Source: Bacteroidota bacterium
GTDB lineage: Bacteria; Bacteroidota; Bacteroidia; Chitinophagales; Chitinophagaceae
Assembly (NCBI GenBank): GCA_023422565.1
Contig: JAFAGR010000021.1
Span: forward strand, 1 to 64,000
Direction of reading: 5' to 3'
Length of the DNA stretch: 64,000 bases
Shown: positions 17,337 through 25,257 of the stretch, piece by piece
How positions within the stretch are numbered: position 1 is the stretch's first letter
Layout of the letters: every line of letters begins with the position of its first letter
Program-made: the position numbers and the translations under genes
The notes under the pieces: model-generated
The model's database searches: none
What the model was told of the DNA's origin: nothing
The model's input: the letters and a program-made list of their open reading frames with translations, nothing else

Positions 17337-19490
17337 ATGGCAGATTTACGTTATCAACGGAATTTCGGTATTGCCGCGCATATTGATGCAGGTAAAACCA
17401 CAACAACAGAACGTATCCTGTACTATACCGGTGTAAACCATAAGATCGGTGAGGTGCATGATGGCGGCGCAACCATGGATTGGATGGCGCAGGAGCAGGA
17501 GCGTGGTATTACCATCACTTCAGCAGCTACCACTTGCTTTTGGAATTTCCCAATGAAGCAGGGCCAGAAAACAGCTGATACAAAGCAATATAAATTCAAC
17601 ATTATTGATACTCCGGGCCACGTGGACTTTACCGTGGAAGTGGAGCGTTCACTTCGCGTACTGGATGGTCTTCTTTCTTTGTTCTGCGCCGTGTCGGGTG
17701 TGGAGCCACAGTCTGAAACCGTTTGGCGCCAGGCTAACAAGTATAAAGTACCGCGTATCGGTTTTGTAAATAAAATGGACCGTTCCGGCGCTGACTTCCT
17801 TAACGTGGTTAAGCAGGTTCGTGAAATGTTGGGGGCGAAAGCCGTTCCGCTTCAATTGCCTATCGGTTCAGAAGAAAGCTTCAAAGGGGTGGTTGACCTT
17901 ATCACCATGAAAGCGATCGTTTGGAATGATGCCGATAAAGGAATGACCTTTACCGAAGTGCCTATTCCCGATGATATGCAGAGTGAGGTTGAACAGTACC
18001 GCCAGGAACTGGTAGAAGCGGTTGCCGAATACGATGATAAATTGTTGGAAAAATTCTTCGAAGATCCTAACAGCATCACTGAAGAAGAAATGCATGAAGC
18101 GATCAGGAAGGCAACGATCGATATCTCCATCATCCCGATGATGTGCGGTTCTTCTTTCAAAAACAAGGGCGTTCAGGCTGCGCTTGATGCAGTGGTACGT
18201 TACCTGCCGGGTCCGAAAGATATTGAAGCGATCACGGGCACCAACCCTGATACCGGTGAAGAAGTTGTTCGTCACGCAGATCCTAAAGAACCGTTCTCTG
18301 CACTGGCATTTAAGATCATGACCGATCCTTTCGTGGGTCGTCTCGCATTCTTCCGTGCATACTCAGGCCGTTTGGATTCAGGTTCATATGTTCTGAACAC
18401 CCGTACGGGAAAGAACGAGCGTATCAGCCGTATCATGCAGATGCATGCTAACAAGCAAAACCCTGTTGACTTCATTGAAGCAGGCGACATCGGTGCAGCG
18501 GTTGGTTTTAAAGACATCAAAACCGGCGATACACTTTGCCATGAAGATCATCCCATCGTTCTTGAAGCGATGACCTTCCCTGAGCCTGTTATTGCCATTG
18601 CTATCGAGCCAAAAACTCAGGCAGACGTTGATAAAATGGGTATGGCTATCGCTAAATTGGTAGAAGAAGATCCTACGCTTCGCGTAAATACCGACGAAGA
18701 AACCGGTCAAACAATCCTTCGTGGAATGGGTGAATTGCACCTTGAGATCATCATCGATCGTATGCGCCGCGAATTTAAAGTAGAGGTTAACCAGGGCGCG
18801 CCGATGGTGGCTTATAAAGAAGCATTCTTCAACACAATTGAACACCGCGAAACGCTGAAAAAGCAAACGGGTGGTCGTGGTAAGTTTGCCGATATCATTT
18901 TTGAGATCGGACCTGCAGATCCTGAATTCCTGAAGGAAATGGATGGTAAAACAAACTTCCAGTTTGTAAACGCATTGTTTGGTGGATCAATTCCAAAAGA
19001 ATTTGTTCCGGCCATTCAAAAAGGTTTTGAAACTGCAATGACTACCGGTGTGCTTGCAGGCTACCCAATGGAAAGCATGAAGGTGACCGTGAAAGACGGT
19101 TCATTCCACCAGGTGGATTCTGACGCGATGAGCTTTGAACTTTGTGCAAAGCAGGGTTACCGTGAAGCAGGCCGCAAAGCGAAGCCACAACTTCTTGAGC
19201 CGATCATGAAGGTGGAGGTACTCACTCCGGATCAATACATGGGTGATGTAACGGGTGACCTTAACCGACGTCGTGGTATGCTTGAAGGAATGGACAGCAG
19301 GCATGGTGTTCAGGTGATCAAGGCGAAAGTGCCTTTGAGCGAAATGTTCGGATACGTTACGCAACTGCGTTCATTATCTTCAGGCCGTGCAACATCTACG
19401 ATGGAGTTTAGCCACTACACTGCAGCGCCTAACAACATTGCAGAAGAGGTGATCGCGAAATCAAAAGGAAAAATGAAGGTGGAAGAATAA
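17337..19490 (+). CDS. fusA: Elongation factor G
   Basis: EF-G is the GTPase that drives translocation and, with RRF, ribosome recycling. The 717-aa protein has G1 AHIDAGKTTTTERIL, switch sequence GITITSAATTC, G3 DTPGHVDF and G4 NKMD, followed by domains II-V with GMGELHLEIIIDRMRREF and the domain V LRSLSSGRATSTMEF. It is codon-biased toward common codons, as expected for a highly expressed gene. It is separated from rpsG by about 4.9 kb and followed by a terminator, so it is monocistronic. Confidence 0.99.
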   Translation: MADLRYQRNFGIAAHIDAGKTTTTERILYYTGVNHKIGEVHDGGATMDWMAQEQERGITITSAATTCFWNFPMKQGQKTADTKQYKFNIIDTPGHVDFTVEVERSLRVLDGLLSLFCAVSGVEPQSETVWRQANKYKVPRIGFVNKMDRSGADFLNVVKQVREMLGAKAVPLQLPIGSEESFKGVVDLITMKAIVWNDADKGMTFTEVPIPDDMQSEVEQYRQELVEAVAEYDDKLLEKFFEDPNSITEEEMHEAIRKATIDISIIPMMCGSSFKNKGVQAALDAVVRYLPGPKDIEAITGTNPDTGEEVVRHADPKEPFSALAFKIMTDPFVGRLAFFRAYSGRLDSGSYVLNTRTGKNERISRIMQMHANKQNPVDFIEAGDIGAAVGFKDIKTGDTLCHEDHPIVLEAMTFPEPVIAIAIEPKTQADVDKMGMAIAKLVEEDPTLRVNTDEETGQTILRGMGELHLEIIIDRMRREFKVEVNQGAPMVAYKEAFFNTIEHRETLKKQTGGRGKFADIIFEIGPADPEFLKEMDGKTNFQFVNALFGGSIPKEFVPAIQKGFETAMTTGVLAGYPMESMKVTVKDGSFHQVDSDAMSFELCAKQGYREAGRKAKPQLLEPIMKVEVLTPDQYMGDVTGDLNRRRGMLEGMDSRHGVQVIKAKVPLSEMFGYVTQLRSLSSGRATSTMEFSHYTAAPNNIAEEVIAKSKGKMKVEE

Positions 19491-19512
19491 TTCTCACCGG
19501 AATGAATAATAG

Positions 19513-19546
19513 AAAAGGCCGCGCAATTTATTGCGTGGCCTTTTTT
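19513..19546 (+). terminator. Rho-independent terminator of fusA
   Basis: The stem AAAAGGCCGCGCAA / TTGCGTGGCCTTTT with loop TTTA leads into a T run, 22 bp after the fusA stop. Confidence 0.9.
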
Positions 19547-19586
19547 GTTTGGTTGAACTTTCGGAACTCTTGGAACGAGAATGAAG

Positions 19587-19630
19587 ATCGTCAATCGTAA
19601 GTCGACAATCGTAAATCGTAATTCGTAAAT
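19587..19630 (+). repeat. Short CGTAAATCGT word array
   Basis: Irregular copies of ATCGTAAATCGTAAT-type words fill the gap between convergent fusA and the response regulator. They are the same vocabulary as the 14-bp arrays at 2148-2226 and 45934-46022. The array runs to the last base of the regulator's stop codon. Confidence 0.7.
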
Positions 19631-20292
19631 CAGTTGGTTATTTGGATCAATCCATTTCTTATTCCAAACATTACAAGCCCCACACGGGTTTTGAGATCCA
19701 GTTTGAAGAAAAGTGAATCGCGGTAGCCTTCAACCGTGCGCGGACTAACCTTCATATTCTCCGCGATCTCTTTATAAGACATTTCAGTGGCTGCGTGAAC
19801 CAAAAATTCAGCTTCGCGATCAGTAATATTGGCAAGTAAACTTTTGTGTTTTGAATTTTCTTCCGAACTGTTCAGGTAATGTATCACACGAGAATTCACC
19901 ATATCGTTCATGAAGAAACCACTATCGCGCACGGCATTGAGTGCCTGAAGCAGATGCGAGGGTTTGCTGTCTTTCAACACATATCCTGATGCTCCGTTTT
20001 TCAGCATTTTTATAACCGCGCTTTCATTATCCAGCATGCTCAGCGCAAGAATTCTTGTATCCGGCAGGTTTTTTTTTATCCATGCCGCAGTATCGTATCC
20101 ATTCATAACCGGCATGGTGATATCTACCAGGGCGATGGAAGGTTGATTGTTTTTTTTCACCTGCTGAATAAAATCTTTTCCGTTTATCGCCTGCAGGGTT
20201 ACGCAATAGCCGTCAAACCCGTTAACTATTCCCTGCAATCCGTTTCGCATAAGTTCGTGATCATCTATCAGTGCAACTGAACATTCTTTCAT
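19630..20292 (-). CDS. NarL/LuxR-type response regulator
   Basis: This 220-aa protein is a two-domain transcription factor. The receiver domain (residues 4-120) has the acidic pair D10-D11, phospho-acceptor D57 (SIALVDITMPVMNGYD) and the conserved lysine in LKDSKPSHLLQ. The LuxR-type HTH (about 150-215) contains LTDREAEFLVHAA-like sequence and YKEIAENMKVSPRTVEGYRDSLFFKL. It overlaps the upstream histidine kinase by 4 bp, so the two form a pair. Likely targets are the TACCGT dyads upstream of this operon; that is inference. Confidence 0.92.
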   Translation of the reverse strand: MKECSVALIDDHELMRNGLQGIVNGFDGYCVTLQAINGKDFIQQVKKNNQPSIALVDITMPVMNGYDTAAWIKKNLPDTRILALSMLDNESAVIKMLKNGASGYVLKDSKPSHLLQALNAVRDSGFFMNDMVNSRVIHYLNSSEENSKHKSLLANITDREAEFLVHAATEMSYKEIAENMKVSPRTVEGYRDSLFFKLDLKTRVGLVMFGIRNGLIQITN

Positions 20293-21035
20293 TTCGTGGT
20301 GATTTTTACGGTGGTTCCCTGTGTTGGTGAGCTCAAAAATTCGATATCTGCCTTGGCAAGCATTGCCCGCTCCTTAAGATTTCGCATGCCGATGCCGTCA
20401 TGCGTCGAATCCACATCATAACCTTTTCCATTATCTGAAATAGTTATTATTGTTTTATTGTTGCTGCCGGAGATACTCACTTTTACAAGACTGGCGTTTG
20501 CATGCTTAACAATGTTGTTTACTATTTCCTGAATCATCCGAAAAAACAGTATTGCCGACTCGGAGCCTTCCGGTTCATGTCCGTCGTAATAAAACTCTGT
20601 TTTCGCATAACCCGATTTTTCTATCTTCTCAAGCAGGTCCCTTGTAGATTGAACGAGGCCCAGGTTTTCAATGCGGCCGGTATGAAGCGAATGGCTTAGT
20701 TCCCGCACTTCGGTAATAGCCTTTCCGATAAGTTCATCAGCCTGCTTAATTATCTTTTCACTATCGCTGCCGGCGCCATTAAGTTGCATACGTGCGAGGC
20801 CGAGAATCTGGCCAATATTATCGTGCAACTCGAGCCCGATCTGCTTGAAAGTATTTTCCTGAATTTCTATAGTGGCCTGTAATTTTTCCTGCTGGAAGGC
20901 AGTAAGCAGTTCTCTTTTTTCAGCCTGGTTCTGGGCCTGTCTCTTCCTATACATCACCACGAAGTTGATAATGAAGAGGGCGAGCACTCCAAGTACTGCG
21001 GTAGCTACAAATAATATTCCTTCAACTGACTTCAT
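20289..21035 (-). CDS. Minimal sensor histidine kinase (HisKA_3 type)
   Basis: This 248-aa kinase has one membrane helix (residues 6-28) and no periplasmic sensor domain. A coiled linker leads to the HisKA_3 dimerisation helix with phospho-acceptor H71 in LELHDNIGQILGLARMQL. The ATPase domain (about 160-246) has the N-box EIVNNIVKHA and the G-box DNGKGYD...GIGMRNLKERA. Such NarX-like kinases pair with LuxR-type regulators, as here. With no sensor of its own, it probably takes its signal from the multi-pass protein encoded directly upstream, with which it overlaps by 14 bp. Confidence 0.92.
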   Translation of the reverse strand: MKSVEGILFVATAVLGVLALFIINFVVMYRKRQAQNQAEKRELLTAFQQEKLQATIEIQENTFKQIGLELHDNIGQILGLARMQLNGAGSDSEKIIKQADELIGKAITEVRELSHSLHTGRIENLGLVQSTRDLLEKIEKSGYAKTEFYYDGHEPEGSESAILFFRMIQEIVNNIVKHANASLVKVSISGSNNKTIITISDNGKGYDVDSTHDGIGMRNLKERAMLAKADIEFLSSPTQGTTVKITTK

Positions 21036-21684
21036 CCAGGCTCGTTAAGGTTTCAACCGGCTTCATATTCAGAATGAAACCGATTGCGCAATAATACAAA
21101 AGGTTACTGGTTATCATGATCGCTTCCCCAAGGCTGCGCGGTGGTGGTGTAGACATGAGCATGTAACATGACCAGTACATGATCACCATGGTGTTCACAA
21201 AAAGCATGGAGGCAATGAGCCAAAAGGTTTGTTCTTTCAGAATGTCGGTATCATTGGGATAAATTATGTATTCCCGAAAAACCAGCAGGCTGAGAAGAAT
21301 GTAGTAATAACATTTTATAAGAATGGGCAGTGTATCAAGATGCGTATTGTCTTTCCGCATGAAATCATAAAGAATAATATAAATTATGATTGCCGAACCT
21401 GTAATGACTATTGGCAACCGGAATTTTTTTTCTTTAATAAGCTGAAGGAAAATTGCCGTAAACAGCCCGGTTTCAATCGGTCCAAAAAAGCGGTAGGTCA
21501 GCACTGTATAATCTGCATACAACAAGCGAAGTATAATTCCGCCACCGTCAAATAGTAAAACCGATGCAATAATAAGCGTGAGTAGCCTGAATGGAAGGCT
21601 GTTGCGCTTCCATCTTAGGATGCCGATGGTAGTTCCTGTGATCAGAATAGCAATATATATCAGCCTGGAGGTTAAATAGTCCAT
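21022..21684 (-). CDS. Multi-pass membrane protein, probable sensor partner
   Basis: This 220-aa protein is almost all membrane: about seven hydrophobic helices starting near residues 7, 33, 68, 91, 121, 150 and 188, linked by short basic loops. No family is recognised with confidence. It is wedged in an operon directly upstream of a histidine kinase lacking a sensor domain, overlapping it by 14 bp. I infer that it supplies the input, like the 7TM sensor modules fused to kinases elsewhere. It has no clear enzymatic motif. Confidence 0.7.
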   Translation of the reverse strand: MDYLTSRLIYIAILITGTTIGILRWKRNSLPFRLLTLIIASVLLFDGGGIILRLLYADYTVLTYRFFGPIETGLFTAIFLQLIKEKKFRLPIVITGSAIIIYIILYDFMRKDNTHLDTLPILIKCYYYILLSLLVFREYIIYPNDTDILKEQTFWLIASMLFVNTMVIMYWSCYMLMSTPPPRSLGEAIMITSNLLYYCAIGFILNMKPVETLTSLDEVS

Positions 21685-21692
21685 AGCGCGTA

Positions 21693-22055
21693 TTAAAAAT
21701 CGCTTGCACTTGGAGGCCCCGCTACTGAGGAAAGGTAGTCGTGTGTTTCATCAGTTAGATGAATGTTTGAATTATTGTCATCCACGCCCACTACTACCAG
21801 GTTATAATTATCCAAAGAACTAAACTTTGGAAGGCCTGCATTTTCATCATAAGGCTGTTGTTTGGCAAGGTAAATCCTCAGCCCCTTACATGGTATCTTT
21901 TCTTCGTCTGCTCTTGCAAAAAGGTCTTCTATAACTTTTCGCTCTAATTCATAGTAACGTGTTACCTGATTTTTGTTTTCACCTTTCAATTCGCAGGCTG
22001 CATGATAATAGCCCACATAGGTTTTGGCTTGAAGCTTTGTGATTCTTTGCGACAT
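21693..22055 (-). CDS. Conserved hypothetical protein, first gene of the kinase operon
   Basis: This 120-aa soluble, charged protein is of unknown family. It opens with a helical region (RITKLQAKTYVGYYHAACELKGENKNQVTRYY) and ends with a flexible tail (DYLSSVAGPPSASDF). It has no signal peptide or metal motif. It is 8 bp upstream of the membrane protein and therefore co-transcribed with the two-component system. It might modulate signalling, but nothing in the sequence proves it. Confidence 0.6.
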   Translation of the reverse strand: MSQRITKLQAKTYVGYYHAACELKGENKNQVTRYYELERKVIEDLFARADEEKIPCKGLRIYLAKQQPYDENAGLPKFSSLDNYNLVVVGVDDNNSNIHLTDETHDYLSSVAGPPSASDF

Positions 22056-22068
22056 AATCTTTTTTTTG

Positions 22069-22207
22069 GTTAGGGATAATTGTAATGGGTGTTAGGGATC
22101 ACCTATACTTTGCTACAATATACCGTCAATTACCCAAACTTACTACCGTTAAAAGACGGTAAAAAATACCGTTTAAAAACGGGTCAAAATTGGGTTGATT
22201 AACGGTA
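22069..22207. promoter_or_regulatory. Repeated dyads upstream of the kinase operon (possible operators)
   Basis: Two direct repeats GTTAGGGAT (22069-22077, 22091-22099) lie 22 bp apart just before the operon. Farther upstream are two dyads, TACCGTTAAAAGACGGTA (22144-22161) and TACCGTTTAAAAACGGGT (22167-22184), spaced 23 bp start to start. They are flanked by half sites TACCGT (22121-22126) and ACGGTA (22202-22207). Regular helical spacing and inverted half sites are what a dimeric LuxR-type regulator binds. The same sequence can also fold as RNA hairpins. Confidence 0.5.
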
Positions 22208-22420
22208 CTGTTTCTATCCACCTTCATTGAAATTTGTAGTACCAGTTCAATAAAAATTGGCCCGTTTTTATCCGTCAGCAAAATGAGCAAACAGGTTTTG
22301 AATTTTCCAGTTTTATGAACCGCCCGGAAACGGGAACCGTGGCGGTTCATTTTAAAAATGCAATTGGTTTCAGTTCGGATAGGTTTAATAATCCCTGCTA
22401 TTTCTAGCGGGGGTTTTTTT
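22121..22420 (+). ncRNA. Candidate structured non-coding RNA ending in a terminator
   Basis: No gene occupies this plus-strand stretch, yet it ends in a clear terminator. Potential pairings are TACCGT(22121)/ACGGTA(22202) with ACCCAA(22132)/TTGGGT(22190) enclosing two small hairpins; GGTACT(22204)/AGTACC(22238), which competes with the first; and a perfect 10-bp stem ATGAACCGCC(22315)/GGCGGTTCAT(22341). A near-match TATACTTTG at 22104-22112 could be its promoter. No known RNA family is recognised. A purely DNA-level operator explanation covers only the first third. Confidence 0.35.
22391..22420 (+). terminator. Orphan rho-independent terminator
   Basis: The stem CCCTGCTA / TAGCGGGG with loop TTTC leads into nine T residues. 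No plus-strand gene lies upstream; the nearest genes on the left are on the minus strand. This supports an unannotated plus-strand transcript. Confidence 0.75.
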
Positions 22421-22423
22421 TAT

Positions 22424-22562
22424 AGTGGGTAGTTCGAAGTTCGTAGTGGATAGTTAATTATTGAAGGTTTTGTCGGTAGTCTTTTTCACCCTGCACCTTG
22501 TACCTTGTACCTTTTACCCATCACCCACCACCCATAACCCATAACCATCACCCACAACCCCA
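22424..22562 (+). repeat. Composite word array (TAGTT, GTACC, CATAACCCA blocks)
   Basis: The array reads TAGTTCGAAGTTCGTAGT, then CACCTTGTACCTTGTACC, then runs of CACCCATAACCCATAACC. The same three blocks in the same order occur on the minus strand at 40562-40430. It begins just after the orphan terminator and ends 12 bp before the promoter element of the next gene. Confidence 0.8.
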
Positions 22563-22574
22563 TCCAAAAAACAG

Positions 22575-22582
22575 TATTTTTG
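22575..22582 (+). promoter_or_regulatory. -7 element abutting the 22587 gene (TATTTTTG)
   Basis: This exact TAnnTTTG match ends only 4 bp before the ATG, implying a leaderless or nearly leaderless mRNA. Confidence 0.6.
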
Positions 22583-22586
22583 CAGA

Positions 22587-23204
22587 ATGAAACTCTTCTT
22601 GCTTGTCGCCCTTCTGCTCAATTCCTTATTCGTTGTTTCACAAAGCAAGCTGGATGCGGAGCGGGAAAACTTTTTTCGCATTGGAGCCCGGGTCGGGGCA
22701 AATCTTAATAAGGTTACCGGAAAATCGTACAGCGAAGGATTTGATTTCAACTATCAGCTCGGAGGTTTTATGCAGTTTAATTTTCACAGGAAGTTTGGCA
22801 TTCAGCCGGAAGTGAACTTTTTACAATCCACTGCAACCTTTAGCAATGAATCTACGGATGTGTATGACGATATTTTTCGGGATGGTGACCAGAGAAAGGC
22901 AAAGTTGAATTACCTCGAAGTGCCGGTTTTTATAAATTATAATCTCGGGCCCTCAAAAAGAGTTAAACTGCAGTTAGGCCCGGCATACGGCGGACTGGTT
23001 AAGGAAACGGTTGACAGCCTGCGGACTAACCGCGATGTGTTTAAGAAAAATGAATGGAGCGTGATCGGCGGATTATGGATTCAACTCCCTTTCATCAACC
23101 TTAGCGCGAGATACAAAATGGGTCTGACAAATATCAACGGGATCGATGATCGCCAAACCTGGAAGAACCAGGCGATACAATTGGGGCTGGGAATAACTTT
23201 TTAG
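22587..23204 (+). CDS. Outer-membrane beta-barrel protein (PorT-like)
   Basis: This 205-aa protein has a signal peptide (residues 1-18, VVSQ) and alternating amphipathic strands ending in an aromatic residue (QLGLGITF), the hallmarks of an eight-strand outer-membrane barrel. The pattern GARVGANLNKV...LGGFMQFNFHRKFGIQPEVNF...YLEVPVFINYNL is typical of the 'outer membrane beta-barrel/PorT family' proteins abundant in Bacteroidota. Ligand or role is unknown. The start is fixed by the promoter element immediately upstream. Confidence 0.85.
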   Translation: MKLFLLVALLLNSLFVVSQSKLDAERENFFRIGARVGANLNKVTGKSYSEGFDFNYQLGGFMQFNFHRKFGIQPEVNFLQSTATFSNESTDVYDDIFRDGDQRKAKLNYLEVPVFINYNLGPSKRVKLQLGPAYGGLVKETVDSLRTNRDVFKKNEWSVIGGLWIQLPFINLSARYKMGLTNINGIDDRQTWKNQAIQLGLGITF

Positions 23205-23331
23205 TTTACGATTCCTGTAATTCCTACGGACACTAACTATATAACTTTCCCGGTTAAAAAACCGGGCTTCCCTGTGATAATGATCGCCAATTTTATTCTC
23301 ATTCCAATTACCTTCCCTGAAAATTTTCTGC

Positions 23332-24066
23332 ATGTTATCAACCCCGCTCAACCACGTTTTGGTGATAGATATCGAAACTGCGAGTAACCATGACCGTTAT
23401 AATGCCATGGATGCACAATGGCAGATGCTGTGGAACGAAAAAGTAGCGCGTTCGCTGCCGGAAGGTGTGGCTGCAGAGGAATGGTATTCGGAAAGGGCAG
23501 GGGTGATGGCAGAATTCGGCCGCGTAGTTTGCGTATCCATGGCCATATTCACGGGTAACGGAGATAAAACGGGTTTAAAGATCAGATCCGTTTCGGGAAC
23601 CGATGAAAGAAAGATCCTCGAAGAAGTGATCGGGATACTGAATAATTTGCAAAATGCGGGACGAAACGTTTGCTTCGCAGGGCACAACATTCGCGAGTTT
23701 GATATTCCTTTTCTAAGCAGGCGGATGATCATTCACGGGCTGAGTATTCCCGCATGTATGAACTTTCAAAATAAAAAGCCCTGGGAGGTGTCGATGCTTG
23801 ATACTTTTCAGCATTGGAGATTCGGCGATTACAAGAATTACACATCCCTTAAGCTTCTTGCCTCATCCCTTGGCCTACCCTCGCCCAAAGATGAGATCGA
23901 TGGAAGCATGGTTGGCAAGCTGTTCTGGGAAAAAGACCCCGAAAGGCAACAGGAAAATTTGAGCAAGATCACCGCCTACTGCGAAATGGATGTAATTACT
24001 ACCGCTAACATCATCCGCCGCTTCCGCAATGAAGGGATCATTCTAAATGAGTACGTGGAAAGATAG
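23332..24066 (+). CDS. Predicted 3'-5' exonuclease, PolB-like DnaQ fold
   Basis: This 244-aa protein matches the predicted 3'-5' exonuclease group related to the proofreading domain of family B polymerases. Three acidic exonuclease motifs are visible: VIDIETAS (Exo I, about residues 11-18), AGHNIREFDIPFL (Exo II, about 117-129) and the YCEMDV aspartate (Exo III, about 220). It carries no polymerase domain. It is probably a DNA- or RNA-trimming nuclease whose substrate is unknown. It converges on the EEP hydrolase gene with a 2-bp gap. Confidence 0.88.
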   Translation: MLSTPLNHVLVIDIETASNHDRYNAMDAQWQMLWNEKVARSLPEGVAAEEWYSERAGVMAEFGRVVCVSMAIFTGNGDKTGLKIRSVSGTDERKILEEVIGILNNLQNAGRNVCFAGHNIREFDIPFLSRRMIIHGLSIPACMNFQNKKPWEVSMLDTFQHWRFGDYKNYTSLKLLASSLGLPSPKDEIDGSMVGKLFWEKDPERQQENLSKITAYCEMDVITTANIIRRFRNEGIILNEYVER

Positions 24067-24068
24067 CC

Positions 24069-25118
24069 TTAGCCTGCTTTCTTCAGCAACATTACATACA
24101 CCGGAAAGTGATCGCTATACCCATAGTTGTAGGTAATGCCATCCCAGGTACGCTTGCTGTAATTACGCCATTTGCCGGTTTTTTGTACCAGGAAATCTTT
24201 ATTGAAAATTACGGCTTTGTGAAAATGGTACCCCGGGTCTTCTTTGTTCAGCAAGCTTCCTGAAACAAGCACCTGGTCAAACAAACCCCATGCATCCTGG
24301 TATGGGCTGGTGCCGATACCGCGGCGGTACATATCTACCCATGGATTATAGATTCCGTTACCTTTTACATTATCAGCCTTTCCTGTGGCGTTTAGAATTT
24401 TTGTAATGCTTGGGCTGATGGGGTCATCGTTTAGGTCTCCCATGATAATGATCTTCGCATTCGGATTTAATGCATTCAGGGAATCGGTATGATTTTTAAC
24501 CACCTGGGCTGCTGCAAAGCGGCCGGGCCTTGAACGCTCTTCACCTCCGGACCGTGAAGGCCAGTGGTTTACATATACGTGAGTGGTATCACCGTCGAGC
24601 AAACCTTTTACATAGAGTACATCCCTCGTATAATAAGCGTCTTTCGAGCCGCCGGGAAGTTTTACAAAAAGTGGCGCACTGCTTAGTACAGTGAAATATT
24701 TCGGATTGTAAAGGAGGCCCACGTCAACTCCTCTCGCATCCGGCGAATCGTAATGACACACCTTCAGGTTCCTGTCTTTCAACTTTGAGGTCCTGACAAG
24801 GTCGTGAAGCACGGTGTCATTTTCCACCTCCGCCACCCCGAGAAGGGCCACGCCGTCGGGATTAATGTCTGTTCCGATCTGTGAAATCACATCGGAAAGC
24901 CTTCCCAGTTTGTCGAAATAAATACGTGTGTTGTACTGGCGGGGGCTGTTGGGAAGAAACTCTTCGTCATTAATATGCGGATTATCAATAGTATCAAAAA
25001 GATTCTCGAGGTTATAGAAGCCTACGATAGACACCTTGTATTGTTGTTTCTGCGCAGAAACATTTTGAAAAGGTGTGGCCATAATAAAAGCCAAAGCAGC
25101 AATAAAGAGTTTGTTCAT
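24069..25118 (-). CDS. Secreted endonuclease/exonuclease/phosphatase family hydrolase
   Basis: This 349-aa enzyme has a signal peptide (residues 1-22, NVSAQ) and a complete EEP fold. Visible motifs are GFYNLENLFDTID, the metal glutamate in GVAEVEN, catalytic-site VNHWPSRSGG, the IIMGDLNDDP aspartate and asparagine, and the terminal SDHFPV histidine. Family members cleave DNA, RNA or other phosphodiesters, using Mg2+. It is divergently transcribed from a TonB receptor-lipoprotein pair, suggesting it degrades an extracellular phosphoester whose products are taken up. The substrate cannot be read from sequence. Confidence 0.88.
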   Translation of the reverse strand: MNKLFIAALAFIMATPFQNVSAQKQQYKVSIVGFYNLENLFDTIDNPHINDEEFLPNSPRQYNTRIYFDKLGRLSDVISQIGTDINPDGVALLGVAEVENDTVLHDLVRTSKLKDRNLKVCHYDSPDARGVDVGLLYNPKYFTVLSSAPLFVKLPGGSKDAYYTRDVLYVKGLLDGDTTHVYVNHWPSRSGGEERSRPGRFAAAQVVKNHTDSLNALNPNAKIIIMGDLNDDPISPSITKILNATGKADNVKGNGIYNPWVDMYRRGIGTSPYQDAWGLFDQVLVSGSLLNKEDPGYHFHKAVIFNKDFLVQKTGKWRNYSKRTWDGITYNYGYSDHFPVYVMLLKKAG

Positions 25119-25202
25119 ATCTTAAGAGTGTGCGCAAAAGTACTGTAACTGCGTTTAGCCGCAGCATCCCTGTCTCATTAAATTTAAAAGATTAGGTTGT
25201 AA

Positions 25203-25236
25203 TTTGGTTAAATGTAGCCCGTATGCCGTAATTTTG
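25203..25236 (+). promoter_or_regulatory. Promoter of the TonB receptor operon (TTTG-N22-TAATTTTG)
   Basis: TTTG at 25203-25206 and TAATTTTG at 25229-25236 form a Bacteroidota promoter with 22-bp spacing. The -7 element lies 21 bp before the ATG at 25258, which rules out the longer frame from 25204. Confidence 0.65.
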
Positions 25237-25257
25237 CGCCTCTTAATTAATTTGCTT

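Noticed and set aside
22126..22350. 74-aa frame on the minus strand upstream of the kinase operon
   Set aside because: The sequence is dominated by inverted repeats and a 10-bp stem, and the translation has no protein-like features. A regulatory or RNA reading fits better.
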